A DNA stretch of 64,000 nucleotides from an uncultured bacterium (GCA_902761735.1 CACWLL010000001.1:62001-126000), one strand, 5' to 3'; shown: positions 44,420-53,955, counted from the stretch's first letter. Notes: generated from the letters alone by a model not told the origin. Program-made: numbers and translations.

Positions 44420-44447
44420 CTGACTTTTAGGTTATTTATGTTATAAT
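44420..44447 (+). promoter_or_regulatory. possible flhB promoter
   Basis: CTGACT at 44420-44425, 16-base spacer and TATAAT at 44442-44447, between the SRP RNA and flhB. Confidence 0.5.
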
Positions 44448-44500
44448 TACATGGTAGATACATAATCTGTATCGGAATTATCAGAAAGGGTAACAAGTCC

Positions 44501-45574
44501 ATGGGTGACGAGGACAAGCAATATGACGCCACGCCGCGTAAATTGGAACAGGCTCGTAAGGAAGGTCAGGTTGTAAAATCTAAAGACTTTTCCATGGCAG
44601 TGTCTTTGTTGGTACTGTTTTCCGTTATTTTTGGTTTGGCAAGTTTCATTTGGAATCAAATATCTCAGCTATATACCCTTTTATATGAACAAATTCCGAA
44701 TGCACACCTCGGGAAAATCGGATTAACATACATCTTCACCGTAACAGCTAAATCTGCGGTTCTAATTATTGGTCCAATCCTTTTTATTGCCTGGTTGGTT
44801 GCAATCCTAGCAGATTTTATACAAGTGGGACCGCTCGTTGCAATTGCTCCTTTAATGCCTAAACTTGATAAATTAAATCCGACAAAATACTTTAAAAATT
44901 TGATGTCTGTTAAAACTTTGTTTGAACTGTTTAAAAATATAGTAAAAGTTTCTTTATTAGGATTTATAGGCTACTCCGTTTATATGTCACACATTGAAAA
45001 CATTCTTATGCTTGCTGCTATTGATAACAATTTCTCAGTTATGATTGAATTCGGGAAACTGATTACAGAATTTATTTTTAAAGCGTGCATTGCGTTTTTG
45101 GTTATTTCTGCAGCAGACTACGGTGTAACAAAATGGAAGTTCTTAAAAGACCAAAAAATGTCATTTAAAGAAATTAAAGATGAATATAAAAATACAGAAG
45201 GCGATCCAAATGTAAAAGCAGCACTCAGACAACGTCGTATGCAAATGTTGCAAAGAGGGATGATGGATGCTGTACCCGAAGCGGATTTCGTTGTAACAAA
45301 TCCTATTCACGTAGCCTGCGCATTAAAATATAAACAAGAGGAGATGGAATCACCTACACTTATAGCAAAAGGTACAGAGTTAATAGCTAAAAAAATAATA
45401 TCTATTGCAAGAGAACACGGAGTTCCGGTTATCGAAAACCCTCCGGTTGCACGTGCATTGTTCAAGATGGTAGATTTAAACCAGCAGATACCTCCTGAAA
45501 TGTACAAAGCAGTAGCCGAAATTTTACTTTTTGTTTACAACTTGAAAAATAAACAAAATCAAGGTAATATATGA
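44501..45574 (+). CDS. flhB: type III export switch protein FlhB
   Basis: 357 residues: a charged start (Y-D-A-T-P-R-K-L-E-Q-A-R-K-E-G-Q) typical of FlhB/SctU, four membrane segments within 31-205, and a cytoplasmic C-terminal domain with the self-cleavage site N-P-I-H at 267-270 (usually N-P-T-H). In flagella and injectisomes this protein switches export substrate class after cleavage between N and P. The next gene is a FliA-like sigma factor, which favours a flagellar origin. No other export gene lies in the window. Confidence 0.88.
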   Translation: MGDEDKQYDATPRKLEQARKEGQVVKSKDFSMAVSLLVLFSVIFGLASFIWNQISQLYTLLYEQIPNAHLGKIGLTYIFTVTAKSAVLIIGPILFIAWLVAILADFIQVGPLVAIAPLMPKLDKLNPTKYFKNLMSVKTLFELFKNIVKVSLLGFIGYSVYMSHIENILMLAAIDNNFSVMIEFGKLITEFIFKACIAFLVISAADYGVTKWKFLKDQKMSFKEIKDEYKNTEGDPNVKAALRQRRMQMLQRGMMDAVPEADFVVTNPIHVACALKYKQEEMESPTLIAKGTELIAKKIISIAREHGVPVIENPPVARALFKMVDLNQQIPPEMYKAVAEILLFVYNLKNKQNQGNI

Positions 45575-45596
45575 AAAGGATAGTAGTACCTTTATT

Positions 45597-46262
45597 ATGA
45601 TTATGCAAGACAAAAACAATAAAATTCAAGAATATATAGATTTGGTTCAAAAAGTAGCCAGAGTCGAATTTAATCGTATTCCATCGCATATGCTGGATTA
45701 TGAGGAACTGTTATCCATAGGTATAATCGCTATCCATGCCCTTATCAAAAACAAAACTCCTGAGCAGCTTGAAAGATACAACAATGCATATGTTGCAACA
45801 GGTGTACGTTGGGCTATCCGTAACGAATTAAGAAGAAGGTACAAATGGTATACTCTCAAGTATAAAAATGAAGCTGAAGAAAGTGAAGAACTTGAGGAAA
45901 GCGAAGGAGATACACAGAAATCAAAAGTTCGTGAGGCTATCTATGAAACGGTCTTGTCAATAGAAGGTCTATCCGAAGCTGCCAGTGAAAATGATTCTCC
46001 GTTTGACTTTTTAAAAGACAATCATGCTATGCCTGACGAGAATGCAGAAATCTCCGAAATGGGCAGAATGATAAGGGAAGCCATTTCGAAACTCCCGCCG
46101 AAAGAAAGAACAGTAGTAGAATATCGTTTTTACAGAAATATGCAGGTAAAAGATATTGCTACTCAAATAGGGCTATCTCCCTCTCGAGTTACTCGTATTG
46201 TCCAATCATCCCTAAATACAATAAAAGAATATTTGCACGAACATGAACAGTATGATTATTAA
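45597..46262 (+). CDS. FliA/WhiG-like sigma factor
   Basis: 221 residues with sigma regions 2 (V-E-F-N-R-I-P-S-H-M-L-D-Y-E-E-L-L-S-I-G near 23-42, W-A-I-R-N-E-L-R-R-R near 72) and 4 (L-P-P-K-E-R-T-V-V-E-Y-R-F-Y, then I-G-L-S-P-S-R-V-T-R-I). Region 1 is absent. The R-I-P-S...D-Y-E-E-L pattern is characteristic of the sigma-28 family. A glutamate-rich insert lies between. The gene follows flhB by 22 bases, so it probably belongs to a motility or secretion regulon. Confidence 0.85.
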   Translation: MIMQDKNNKIQEYIDLVQKVARVEFNRIPSHMLDYEELLSIGIIAIHALIKNKTPEQLERYNNAYVATGVRWAIRNELRRRYKWYTLKYKNEAEESEELEESEGDTQKSKVREAIYETVLSIEGLSEAASENDSPFDFLKDNHAMPDENAEISEMGRMIREAISKLPPKERTVVEYRFYRNMQVKDIATQIGLSPSRVTRIVQSSLNTIKEYLHEHEQYDY

Positions 46263-46264
46263 CC

Positions 46265-47869
46265 CTATTTGCTTGTTGAAGGGACAATTTCTACACGTTT
46301 GTCATCAATGATTTCAAACGGTTGCGGAAGCTTTTTGATATATTCGCAAGCTAATTTATTTTTGTCAAAATCATATTTCTTGATTACAAAATCAGGGTTT
46401 GCGTTTGTCGGTAAGTAATTGTCACCGCCGGTTGCAAAGAAATCATCCGAGGCTACCGTAAATTTACGTTCCGTACTTGGGTTATTAACATCAATAGGAT
46501 GTTCTGTACCATTTTTGTCAATATATGTTAATGAAAGCAATTCACCTTTGTCACTCAATTTATATTTCATCCCGGAGAAATATAAGATACCCGGTTTGTG
46601 GCTGCTGCGGGTAAGAGATTCCGCGCCTACTTTAATAGCGTCTACCAAATCCTTTTCGCTTAATTCATTAACCCAAATTTTATCTTCAAAAGGTGTAATA
46701 TCATTAATCAATCGGGAATCAACTGGGCCTTCGCTAAAGTGTCCTCTTATATTTCCCGCATTGAGAACTGCTATATCCACACCCAATTCAGCTCTCATAG
46801 CATCAACAATCAAACCACCGTGAGGATTATATTCGATAAGTCTGTTTGTTGGTGGTTTTGGAGCTTTGGATACACGTCCTATAATTTCAGGCTTACCTAT
46901 TATACCCTCGACAGCCGTTCTTATAGGAAGGGTTCTGTTAAAGCTTCTTGTTTTTACCGTATTATTTTGAACTTTTGTAATAACACCGTCTTTGTTAAAT
47001 TCAACATTCAAAATTCCGACATTTTCACCATCTTTACCATATTCTGTCAGAATTACGGGTTCTCCAGATTTTGAATATAACAAGTTTTTACCTTTTTCTA
47101 TTCCGGAAACCAGCTCGTGGGTATGCGCACTATGTATAATATCTATTCCATCCGTACTTTGTGCAAGCTTTCTGTCATTTTTCAAACCGCTATGAGAAAG
47201 AACTATTATTTTATTAATTCCTTCTTCTTTTTTTAGCCTGTCAACTTCTTCTTGAACAAGATTTATCGTAGTATCCAAATCATCAACAGTAACATCTTTT
47301 ACAGAATCATTTAGCTTCACACGTTCTGCCATATCCGAAGGCGCTATACCGATAATTCCGTATTTATGACCGTTATCTTCGTATATAAGAGATTTGCCGA
47401 TTTTTCCATACATAGGACTGTCTTTGGCAACATGTGCATTTATTGCAAGGAGTTTATAATCGGCTTCTCCCATTAATTGTGCCAGTTTTGAAGGGACAAC
47501 ATCAAGCTCATGGTTTCCTAGAGTATTTGCTTTTACTCCAACCCAATTCATAAATTTGTTTGCAACTTGATTTGAAACAAAATTTGCGCCCAAAATAAAA
47601 TCACCCGAAGAAACTTTTAAAGAGTCTGTATCTTTTGGTAAAGTTCTGTCAAATTGCTTTGATACGGAATAAATTCTTTCCATATTGGTCATTTTTCCGT
47701 GAACATCATTTATCGCCAGAATTGAGGTTTTAACAACACCGTTATTATCGGCATCCGCACTATCCGGTTTAGGATTAACCGGAGTCGCAACGACTTGCGG
47801 AGTCTGCAAATTCCCAAATTTTACTTTGGAATTATATTTTGTATAAAATGCCGGTGTTATGGTATTCAT
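46265..47869 (-). CDS. 5'-nucleotidase/UshA-type metallophosphoesterase without signal peptide
   Basis: 534 residues. Metallophosphoesterase domain: N-D-V-H-G near 54, S-G-D-F near 87, G-N-H-E-L-D near 117, H-S-G and H-S-A-H-T-H-E further on. The 5'-nucleotidase C-terminal domain follows (N-A-G-N-I-R-G, then A-S-D-D-F-F-A-T-G-G-D-N-Y). Members are normally secreted, yet this one starts with a polar segment (Y-N-S-K-V-K-F-G-N at 12-20) and no Sec signal. The S-K-V-x-F motif matches the 34381 protein. Converges on the sigma factor, two bases between stops. Confidence 0.9.
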   Translation of the reverse strand: MNTITPAFYTKYNSKVKFGNLQTPQVVATPVNPKPDSADADNNGVVKTSILAINDVHGKMTNMERIYSVSKQFDRTLPKDTDSLKVSSGDFILGANFVSNQVANKFMNWVGVKANTLGNHELDVVPSKLAQLMGEADYKLLAINAHVAKDSPMYGKIGKSLIYEDNGHKYGIIGIAPSDMAERVKLNDSVKDVTVDDLDTTINLVQEEVDRLKKEEGINKIIVLSHSGLKNDRKLAQSTDGIDIIHSAHTHELVSGIEKGKNLLYSKSGEPVILTEYGKDGENVGILNVEFNKDGVITKVQNNTVKTRSFNRTLPIRTAVEGIIGKPEIIGRVSKAPKPPTNRLIEYNPHGGLIVDAMRAELGVDIAVLNAGNIRGHFSEGPVDSRLINDITPFEDKIWVNELSEKDLVDAIKVGAESLTRSSHKPGILYFSGMKYKLSDKGELLSLTYIDKNGTEHPIDVNNPSTERKFTVASDDFFATGGDNYLPTNANPDFVIKKYDFDKNKLACEYIKKLPQPFEIIDDKRVEIVPSTSK

Positions 47870-47886
47870 TTGCTTATCCTTTCGGG

Positions 47887-49347
47887 TTATGCCGCAGATT
47901 TTATTTGTGGTTTATTGTTTAATTCTTGTTCTTTTTTCATTTCTTTGTAGTTTTTAAGTCCTTCAACCCAATTTTCAACTAATTCAACATCGTTTTCTAC
48001 AACTTCTTTCGGCAAAGCTGCATGATGAATTTTTGGGAGAAGATAATCTTCCGTATATTCAATCGGTTTAGATAAATTATCGTCAGTATCATTACAGATA
48101 AAGGTTAATTTTCCTGTATTACTGTCTTTCTTATAACCCACAACAGTAATTTCATGACCGTTAATTATTATATTATCATTATCTGTTTGAGTATAACCGA
48201 GAATTACATTTTCACCCATATTTATCGAGTCAGTTATGTGTTTCTTTAATGTTTCCATATCGGTTTCATAACCTACCAAACGAGCATTTTCATCTACGTT
48301 TTGATAAGTAACTGAAATCTTATTTTTATCTTCTACAATAGATTCAACAAATGTTTTTTCAAACTCAATCAAACCCTTTTCATTTTGATTAAATTTACCT
48401 GCCCTCTTATCAGAAAGAGCATTATATGCTTGTTGAGAACCTACCTGCATAAATGTTGACTGCATAAGAACATCAATCGGAGTTCTTTCTTCAGGGTCTT
48501 TATCTACTGTTTGAATTTTTGCTCTTACAAGAGCATTTTCATCAGGTTTAAAGTTTAATACAGAAGTTTTAAAATCATTTTCCTTGTGCGGGATTTCAAA
48601 TGCATTCAAAAGCCAAATAGCATCAAGAGCATTATCTGCAAGCTTATCCAAATGGATTTCTTTTTCTACCTGATTTTTAGAAGACGATAATCCTTCCGCA
48701 AATCTTGCAAACTCGGCAGGTTGAGCCTGAGCAAGATTAAATTCAATACTGGCAGCAACACAAGTCCCTGAATGAGTAATATTTATCTCGTTCATTGAAA
48801 CAATTTTTGCATTATTGTCTGATTTATTTCTGTTTGTTGAAGTCATATATTTATCAAGAGCAGCTTCCTTCATATTCGTCGGGATATTTCCGAATTGTTG
48901 TGTAATCAAATAGGGATTATCAAGAGTGTCAATAACGTCTTTCACAAGAGATTTAGCATCCAAACCCTCTGCTCTTGGAGTGCTTAAAATATTATATAAA
49001 TTGTCTAATACAGATGAATTATCATTTGAGGATGAATTTAATAAAATACCGCTTTTTAGCAATGAATCCAGTTTTTTGCGGGTATGCTTATCTATTGATT
49101 GTTGGAGTGTATTATACTTACGCACCTCATCACCGGAAGAAAGTTGTGTTCTTAATTGTGATGCACAAAAAGCCGGATTGAAAGGTACATTTTTCATCGA
49201 GTTTTTATGAAAATCCAATTTAGTTTTTTGTACATTAGCATCGACGTCAACCTTATCAACAGGAGCTGTATCTACTGCCCTTGATGAATCCTGACCGTAA
49301 GCGCAATTATAATAATTTTGATTTACATAATTATTGTATGTGAACAC
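47887..49347 (-). CDS. putative papain-like cysteine protease, leaderless
   Basis: About 486 residues. I see a possible Cys-His-Asn/Asp triad: C196 in H-S-G-T-C-V-A-A-S at the start of a helix, H398 in I-I-I-N-G-H-E-I-T-V-V-G-Y, and N419/D420 in F-I-C-N-D-T-D-D-N, an order and context like papain-fold (C39/C1-type) peptidases. The first 190 residues are polar and helical with no signal peptide. It is 17 bases before the nucleotidase on the same strand. Start GTG chosen because GGAG stands eight bases upstream; another GTG three codons earlier lacks spacing. Confidence 0.65.
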   Translation of the reverse strand: MFTYNNYVNQNYYNCAYGQDSSRAVDTAPVDKVDVDANVQKTKLDFHKNSMKNVPFNPAFCASQLRTQLSSGDEVRKYNTLQQSIDKHTRKKLDSLLKSGILLNSSSNDNSSVLDNLYNILSTPRAEGLDAKSLVKDVIDTLDNPYLITQQFGNIPTNMKEAALDKYMTSTNRNKSDNNAKIVSMNEINITHSGTCVAASIEFNLAQAQPAEFARFAEGLSSSKNQVEKEIHLDKLADNALDAIWLLNAFEIPHKENDFKTSVLNFKPDENALVRAKIQTVDKDPEERTPIDVLMQSTFMQVGSQQAYNALSDKRAGKFNQNEKGLIEFEKTFVESIVEDKNKISVTYQNVDENARLVGYETDMETLKKHITDSINMGENVILGYTQTDNDNIIINGHEITVVGYKKDSNTGKLTFICNDTDDNLSKPIEYTEDYLLPKIHHAALPKEVVENDVELVENWVEGLKNYKEMKKEQELNNKPQIKSAA

Positions 49348-49456
49348 TACTGACACTCCACTATTATATATTAATAAAAAACAAAACTCAGAAAAAATTG
49401 CTATTTTTATTCTGTTATTTTAATTTATGTAAACTATTGTAATATTCAATATATCC

Positions 49457-50464
49457 ATGTACAATTTACTTGTGGATATGGAGAAATTAAAATTTAAACC
49501 AATGGCTTGGGAGAGGCTTATTATATCTTTTGATAGGCTTACTCGCTTTAAACATCCCGAGGAAAAATATACAAGAGTTTTCAGAGATATTTTAACATCA
49601 AATCTGATAGCACCAAAATTTAAAAAATCTGAATTAGAGAAAATGGGTTATCGAGATTTAACAGAAATTGCGCAGTATATAATAAATGAATCTTTAAAAT
49701 TGTTACTTGACGATTACACTGGGTCTGACGGTTATATAAATTATCTTTTGCACACATTTGAAAATTCCGTATTTTTTATTGACGAGAATACATCTGTTTT
49801 GTTAGATAATAAAATTAACTACGGAGCATTTATAACTTTATTAGATAATGATATTCCGTTAAATTTAAAGTGGTTGAAGCTTATTGCAGCGGCAGAAAAC
49901 CCTATTGAAGATAGTTATAAATTAGGATTTAGGTATCCTTTAAAGAAACTTGTTCTGTGCGAAGGTATCACAGAAGAAATTTTGTTACCTGCGTTTGCAG
50001 ATTTACTGGATTATAATTTTGATAAAAACGGGGTACAATTAATTTCCGCAGGCGGTAAAAATCAGGTTGTAAAGTTGTTTTATAAGTTTGCAGAGCAATT
50101 AAAAATTCCGATATTTGTTCTGCTTGATTCGGATGCAGAGCAGAATGCAATTGAAATTGAGCCGAAATTAAGAAAACATGACAAAATATACAGAATTGAA
50201 TCGGGTGAATTTGAGGACATATTACCTAAAAAACTTGTCGAAAAATCATTAAAATCTTCAATAAAAAACATTTCCCTATCCCCTGAAAAAGAAAGCGATT
50301 ATTCAGAAGGCACAGTTCATTATTTGGAAGAATTTTACAGAACAAGAGGAGCCCATGAATTTAAAAAAGCCGAATTTGCCCATATTGTAAAAGAAAATAT
50401 AAGCGGTGTTTCTGATGTGTCCGAAGAATTTGTAAAAATTATAAACGAATTAAAATCCCTATAA
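49457..50464 (+). CDS. TOPRIM-domain protein (OLD-like, no ATPase)
   Basis: 335 residues. The C-terminal part from about 170 is a TOPRIM fold: L-C-E-G-I-T-E-E-I with the catalytic glutamate, then L-L-D-S-D-A-E with the paired aspartates, and E-S-G-E-F-E-D-I-L-P, as in OLD-family nucleases. The ABC-type ATPase that normally precedes it is missing; the N-terminal 165 residues are helical and unrecognised. Could be a nuclease acting in repair or defence. Start uncertain: ATG codons at 49457 and 49475 are both weak. Confidence 0.7.
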   Translation: MYNLLVDMEKLKFKPMAWERLIISFDRLTRFKHPEEKYTRVFRDILTSNLIAPKFKKSELEKMGYRDLTEIAQYIINESLKLLLDDYTGSDGYINYLLHTFENSVFFIDENTSVLLDNKINYGAFITLLDNDIPLNLKWLKLIAAAENPIEDSYKLGFRYPLKKLVLCEGITEEILLPAFADLLDYNFDKNGVQLISAGGKNQVVKLFYKFAEQLKIPIFVLLDSDAEQNAIEIEPKLRKHDKIYRIESGEFEDILPKKLVEKSLKSSIKNISLSPEKESDYSEGTVHYLEEFYRTRGAHEFKKAEFAHIVKENISGVSDVSEEFVKIINELKSL

Positions 50465-50494
50465 CCTCTTGACAAGTAGTAGTAGATTATCCTT

Positions 50495-50959
50495 ATGGAC
50501 CATTTATTAAAATTTTGTGGAATTATATTATCTATTTTTATGTTTGCATCTTTAAGCAGTAATGCTCAAGATACTATTTTATTACATAAAATAGGTGGTA
50601 AAAATAATACTTTAAATAATTCATCTCAGCCTGTAATTAGCAAAAATCAGGAATTAAGCGAAAAGCCAAGTAGTGTTAACATCTATCAATATATGCGTGA
50701 TTTGGACAGGAGAATAAGATTAAACTGGAATACGCCAAGAGGCAAAGTTTCAAATAATGTTGTTACGTTTTTCACTATCACTAAAGACGGAAATGTAACA
50801 AATATCAAAATTTTAGAATCCTCCGGTTCAAAAGCAGCTGATGATGCCACTGTTAAAGCAATTTCTGACACACAAGTTTATCCGTTACCCGAAGATTTTG
50901 CCGGTGATAAAATTGATGTAAAATTTACCTTTCATTATACAATACATCCGTCTTATTAG
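50495..50959 (+). CDS. TonB C-terminal-domain protein
   Basis: 154 residues. A signal peptide or anchor (I-I-L-S-I-F-M-F-A-S-L, cleavage near S-N-A) precedes a TonB-type C-terminal domain (about 70-150): D-R-R-I-R-L-N-W-N-T-P, F-T-I-T-K-D-G-N-V-T-N-I-K, S-S-G-S-K-A-A-D-D-A-T-V-K-A-I. No ExbB/ExbD or receptor gene is nearby. The short linker suggests a periplasmic protein rather than an energy transducer. Converges with hydG, sharing four bases. Confidence 0.82.
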   Translation: MDHLLKFCGIILSIFMFASLSSNAQDTILLHKIGGKNNTLNNSSQPVISKNQELSEKPSSVNIYQYMRDLDRRIRLNWNTPRGKVSNNVVTFFTITKDGNVTNIKILESSGSKAADDATVKAISDTQVYPLPEDFAGDKIDVKFTFHYTIHPSY

Positions 50960-52374
50960 TATCTGAAATCTCTTTCACCTGCGTGAATTTTTTCTAATTT
51001 CCCTGAAACATCTTTTGATGTATTTTTGTTTTCAAATAATTCCAATTCTTTTACAATAAGTTTTTCCCCTGCAGCTTTAGTTTCAGGTGATGCATAATCT
51101 TCCAAGTATTCTTTCAATGTTAAAAGAGCGTTTGGATGACAGAAATTATGTATTTGTTCATCTTTGCATATAGCCATAAACCTGTCGCCCGTTCTGCCTT
51201 CTCTATAACAAGCCGTACAAAAACTCGGAATATAACCTAAATCAATCAGCCAGTGCATAACTTCATCCAAAGGACGTCTGTCGGACACATCAAATTGTGC
51301 GGATTCTTCTTTTTCAGCCATTGGTTCATAATATCCGCCGACACTTGTTTTGGACCCTCCGCTTATTTGTGAAATTCCAAGCTGCAAAACCCGTTCTCTG
51401 CACTCTTTTGATTCTCTTGTCGAAATAATCATACCCGTATAAGGAACGGCAATTCTTATACAAGCAACGATTTTCGCAAAAGTATCATCGTCAATTCCGT
51501 TTTCAAATGCTGTCGGGTCAATATCATCTGCCTTTCTTATTCTTGGAACACTGATTGTATGCGGCCCCACACCGTGAACAGCCTCAAGGTGCTCCGCATG
51601 CATCAACTGTGCCGCAAACTCATACTTATATGTTGATAGTCCGTATAAAACACCTAAACCGACATCATCAATACCGCCTTCCATGGCTCTGTCCATAGCT
51701 TCCGTGTGGTATGCGTAATTGTGTTTCGGTCCTGTCGGATGAAGTCTTTCGTATCTTTCTTTGTCATAAGTTTCTTGGAATAAAATATATGTTCCGATTC
51801 CGGCTTCTTTTAATTTTCTGTAATTCTCAACGGTTGTCGCTGCAATATTTACATTCACACGACGTATAGCACCGTTTTTATGCTTTATTGAATAAATTGT
51901 CTTAATAGACTCAAGTACATATTCAATCGGGTTATTGACAGGGTCTTCTCCTGTTTCAATAGCCAAACGCTTATGCCCCATATCTTGCAGAGCAATAACT
52001 TCTTTTACTATTTCTTCCTGTGTAAGCTTTTTACGTGGAATGTGTTTATTTTTGGCATGATAAGGACAATATACGCAACCGTTTACGCAATAGTTTGACA
52101 AATATAGCGGCGCAAACAGAACAATTCTGTTTCCATAATAATCCTGTTTTATTTCTTTTGCCAGTGCAAAGATTTCTTCATTTTTCTTTTCGTCATCACA
52201 AGCCAACAAAACAGAGGCTTCTCTGTGTGACAAACCTTTTTTTAATCTCGCTTTTTCTAAAATTTTATCTACAAGTTCAATATTATTTTTATTCTTTTCT
52301 GCAAATTCTAATGTATCAAGTACTTCTTGATTATCTATAAATTCTTCGGCTTTAAGTGATTTTGGATTATACAT
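50956..52374 (-). CDS. hydG: [FeFe] hydrogenase H-cluster radical SAM maturase HydG
   Basis: 472 residues. Radical SAM motif C96-x3-C100-x2-C103 in Y-C-V-N-G-C-V-Y-C-P-Y. The C-terminal second cluster site C-T-A-C-Y-R-E-G-R-T-G-D-R-F-M with a later C (H-N-F-C-H-P-N-A) separates HydG from ThiH. The enzyme cleaves tyrosine to give CO and cyanide for the H-cluster. Implies an [FeFe] hydrogenase and anaerobic hydrogen metabolism. HydE and HydF are not in the window. GGGGAG precedes the ATG. Confidence 0.93.
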   Translation of the reverse strand: MYNPKSLKAEEFIDNQEVLDTLEFAEKNKNNIELVDKILEKARLKKGLSHREASVLLACDDEKKNEEIFALAKEIKQDYYGNRIVLFAPLYLSNYCVNGCVYCPYHAKNKHIPRKKLTQEEIVKEVIALQDMGHKRLAIETGEDPVNNPIEYVLESIKTIYSIKHKNGAIRRVNVNIAATTVENYRKLKEAGIGTYILFQETYDKERYERLHPTGPKHNYAYHTEAMDRAMEGGIDDVGLGVLYGLSTYKYEFAAQLMHAEHLEAVHGVGPHTISVPRIRKADDIDPTAFENGIDDDTFAKIVACIRIAVPYTGMIISTRESKECRERVLQLGISQISGGSKTSVGGYYEPMAEKEESAQFDVSDRRPLDEVMHWLIDLGYIPSFCTACYREGRTGDRFMAICKDEQIHNFCHPNALLTLKEYLEDYASPETKAAGEKLIVKELELFENKNTSKDVSGKLEKIHAGERDFRY

Positions 52375-52466
52375 AACTTCTCCCCATATTCAACACCATG
52401 ATAGAACGCTGAATATTTAAAGTAAAGGTTAAAATCAAACTTTAATTTATAAAGGAAAGGTTAAAA

Positions 52467-52601
52467 CTAAACAATAGTAAACAATAATGCAAACATAACA
52501 CCTATAGATATACCGCTAAAAACAAACCATTTATGCATAACAGGATGTTGTAAATTCCAAATTTCCTTTATTGCAACCGTAGCGTTTGATATTGTTTGCA
52601 T
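52467..52601 (-). CDS. small single-helix membrane protein
   Basis: 44 residues with GGAG six bases before the ATG and one C-terminal membrane helix (W-F-V-F-S-G-I-S-I-G-V-M-F-A-L-L-F). It lies upstream of hydG on the same strand. Function unknown. Confidence 0.5.
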   Translation of the reverse strand: MQTISNATVAIKEIWNLQHPVMHKWFVFSGISIGVMFALLFTIV

Positions 52602-52713
52602 TGTTTCTCCAAAAATAACTCTCTCTACATTATCTATTTTCGTCAAAATCAAAAAAAAGACATCACCCGATTAGTTGATTATTTATAATCTTTTAGGTAT
52701 TATACAGTAGGAT

Positions 52714-53955
52714 ATGAAAAACGTAGAATTACTGATGCCTGCGGGCAATTTGGAAAAACTTGAATATGCGATCAGATATGGCGCAAATGCCGTTTACCTT
52801 GGGGTTGTTGACTTTAGTTTACGAGCAATGAGAAAGGGTAGCATCATAACGCTTGATAATCTAAGCCATGCGGTTGAATTAGCTCATTCTCTTGGGGCAA
52901 AAGCATACTTAACACTAAATATTTTTGCCTTCAATGATGATATAAAACTATTGGAAGAAAATATAGATAGATTTGCTGACGCTAAACCCGATGCCGTTAT
53001 TCTCAGCGACTTTGGTATCTTTAATCTTGTCAAAAAAAATATGCCAAATGTTGATATCCACGTCAGCACACAAACAAATACACTTAATTATGAGAGCGTT
53101 AAATTTTGGCAGGACTTAGGGGCAAGCAGAGTTATCCTTGCAAGAGAACTACCCATAAAAGATATTGCCCAAATTCGTAAACATGTCCCGGATATTGAAA
53201 TAGAAACCTTTGTTCATGGTTCCCAATGCGTATCCTTTTCAGGAAGATGTTTGCTGAGTGATTATTTTACGGATGGGGAAAGAAAAGCTAATCACGGGAA
53301 TTGTTCACAACCATGCAGATGGAGTTATAAACTTGTTGAGGAAACAAGACCCGGACAGTACTATGAGATTAATCAGGACGAAAGAGGCTCTCATATTCTT
53401 AGCCCTAAAGATTTATGCCTTGTTGAATATCTTCCTCAGCTGATTGAAGCAGGTGTTGATTCCTTAAAAGTAGAAGGAAGAACAAAAAGTTTATACTATG
53501 TATCTGCTGTTGCAAAAGCGTACAGAAACGCAATTGATGATTACATGAAAGATACTAATGCTGATTTAAGCAAATATTTTATTGAACTCCAAAAGGTTGG
53601 AAATCGCGGCTACACAACAGGATTTGCTCTCGGAGAAAACAAACCCGACAGTTACAGCTATGATATCTCAAAAGGACTTGCAGGGGCTGATTTCTTATGC
53701 GAATTTAAGGGTGAAGAAAAAGACGGCACATACTTTGTAAAAGTAAAAAACAAAATGCTTAAAGGAGATGAAGTGGAAATTATTTCTCCTGATGAGCAAT
53801 TTAGAGCAACCGTTAATAAAATTATTGACGAAGAAGGAGATGAAATACAAGTAGCCAATACAAATGCAGACGTATGGATTGAATTTTCTCAAAATCCTCA
53901 AAATTACAAGTATGCGATGGCAAGAACAGTGGGGGTAAAAGCTCATGTTTCTTAA
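52714..53955 (+). CDS. peptidase U32 family protein
   Basis: 413 residues. Typical U32 start (L-M-P-A-G-N-L-E-K-L-E-Y-A-I-R-Y-G-A-N-A) and the signature E-T-F-V-H-G-S-Q-C-V-S-F-S-G-R-C near 170, with R-K-A-N-H-G-N-C-S-Q-P-C-R after it. Some U32 members (RlhA, TrhP) are RNA hydroxylases, and the cysteines fit that role better than a protease. Overlaps the YqeG-like gene by 11 bases. Confidence 0.92.
   Translation: MKNVELLMPAGNLEKLEYAIRYGANAVYLGVVDFSLRAMRKGSIITLDNLSHAVELAHSLGAKAYLTLNIFAFNDDIKLLEENIDRFADAKPDAVILSDFGIFNLVKKNMPNVDIHVSTQTNTLNYESVKFWQDLGASRVILARELPIKDIAQIRKHVPDIEIETFVHGSQCVSFSGRCLLSDYFTDGERKANHGNCSQPCRWSYKLVEETRPGQYYEINQDERGSHILSPKDLCLVEYLPQLIEAGVDSLKVEGRTKSLYYVSAVAKAYRNAIDDYMKDTNADLSKYFIELQKVGNRGYTTGFALGENKPDSYSYDISKGLAGADFLCEFKGEEKDGTYFVKVKNKMLKGDEVEIISPDEQFRATVNKIIDEEGDEIQVANTNADVWIEFSQNPQNYKYAMARTVGVKAHVS

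Noticed and set aside
50956-52374. ThiH (thiamine synthesis) for the radical SAM gene
   Set aside because: The C-terminal C-x2-C plus later C site for the extra cluster is present, which is specific to HydG.
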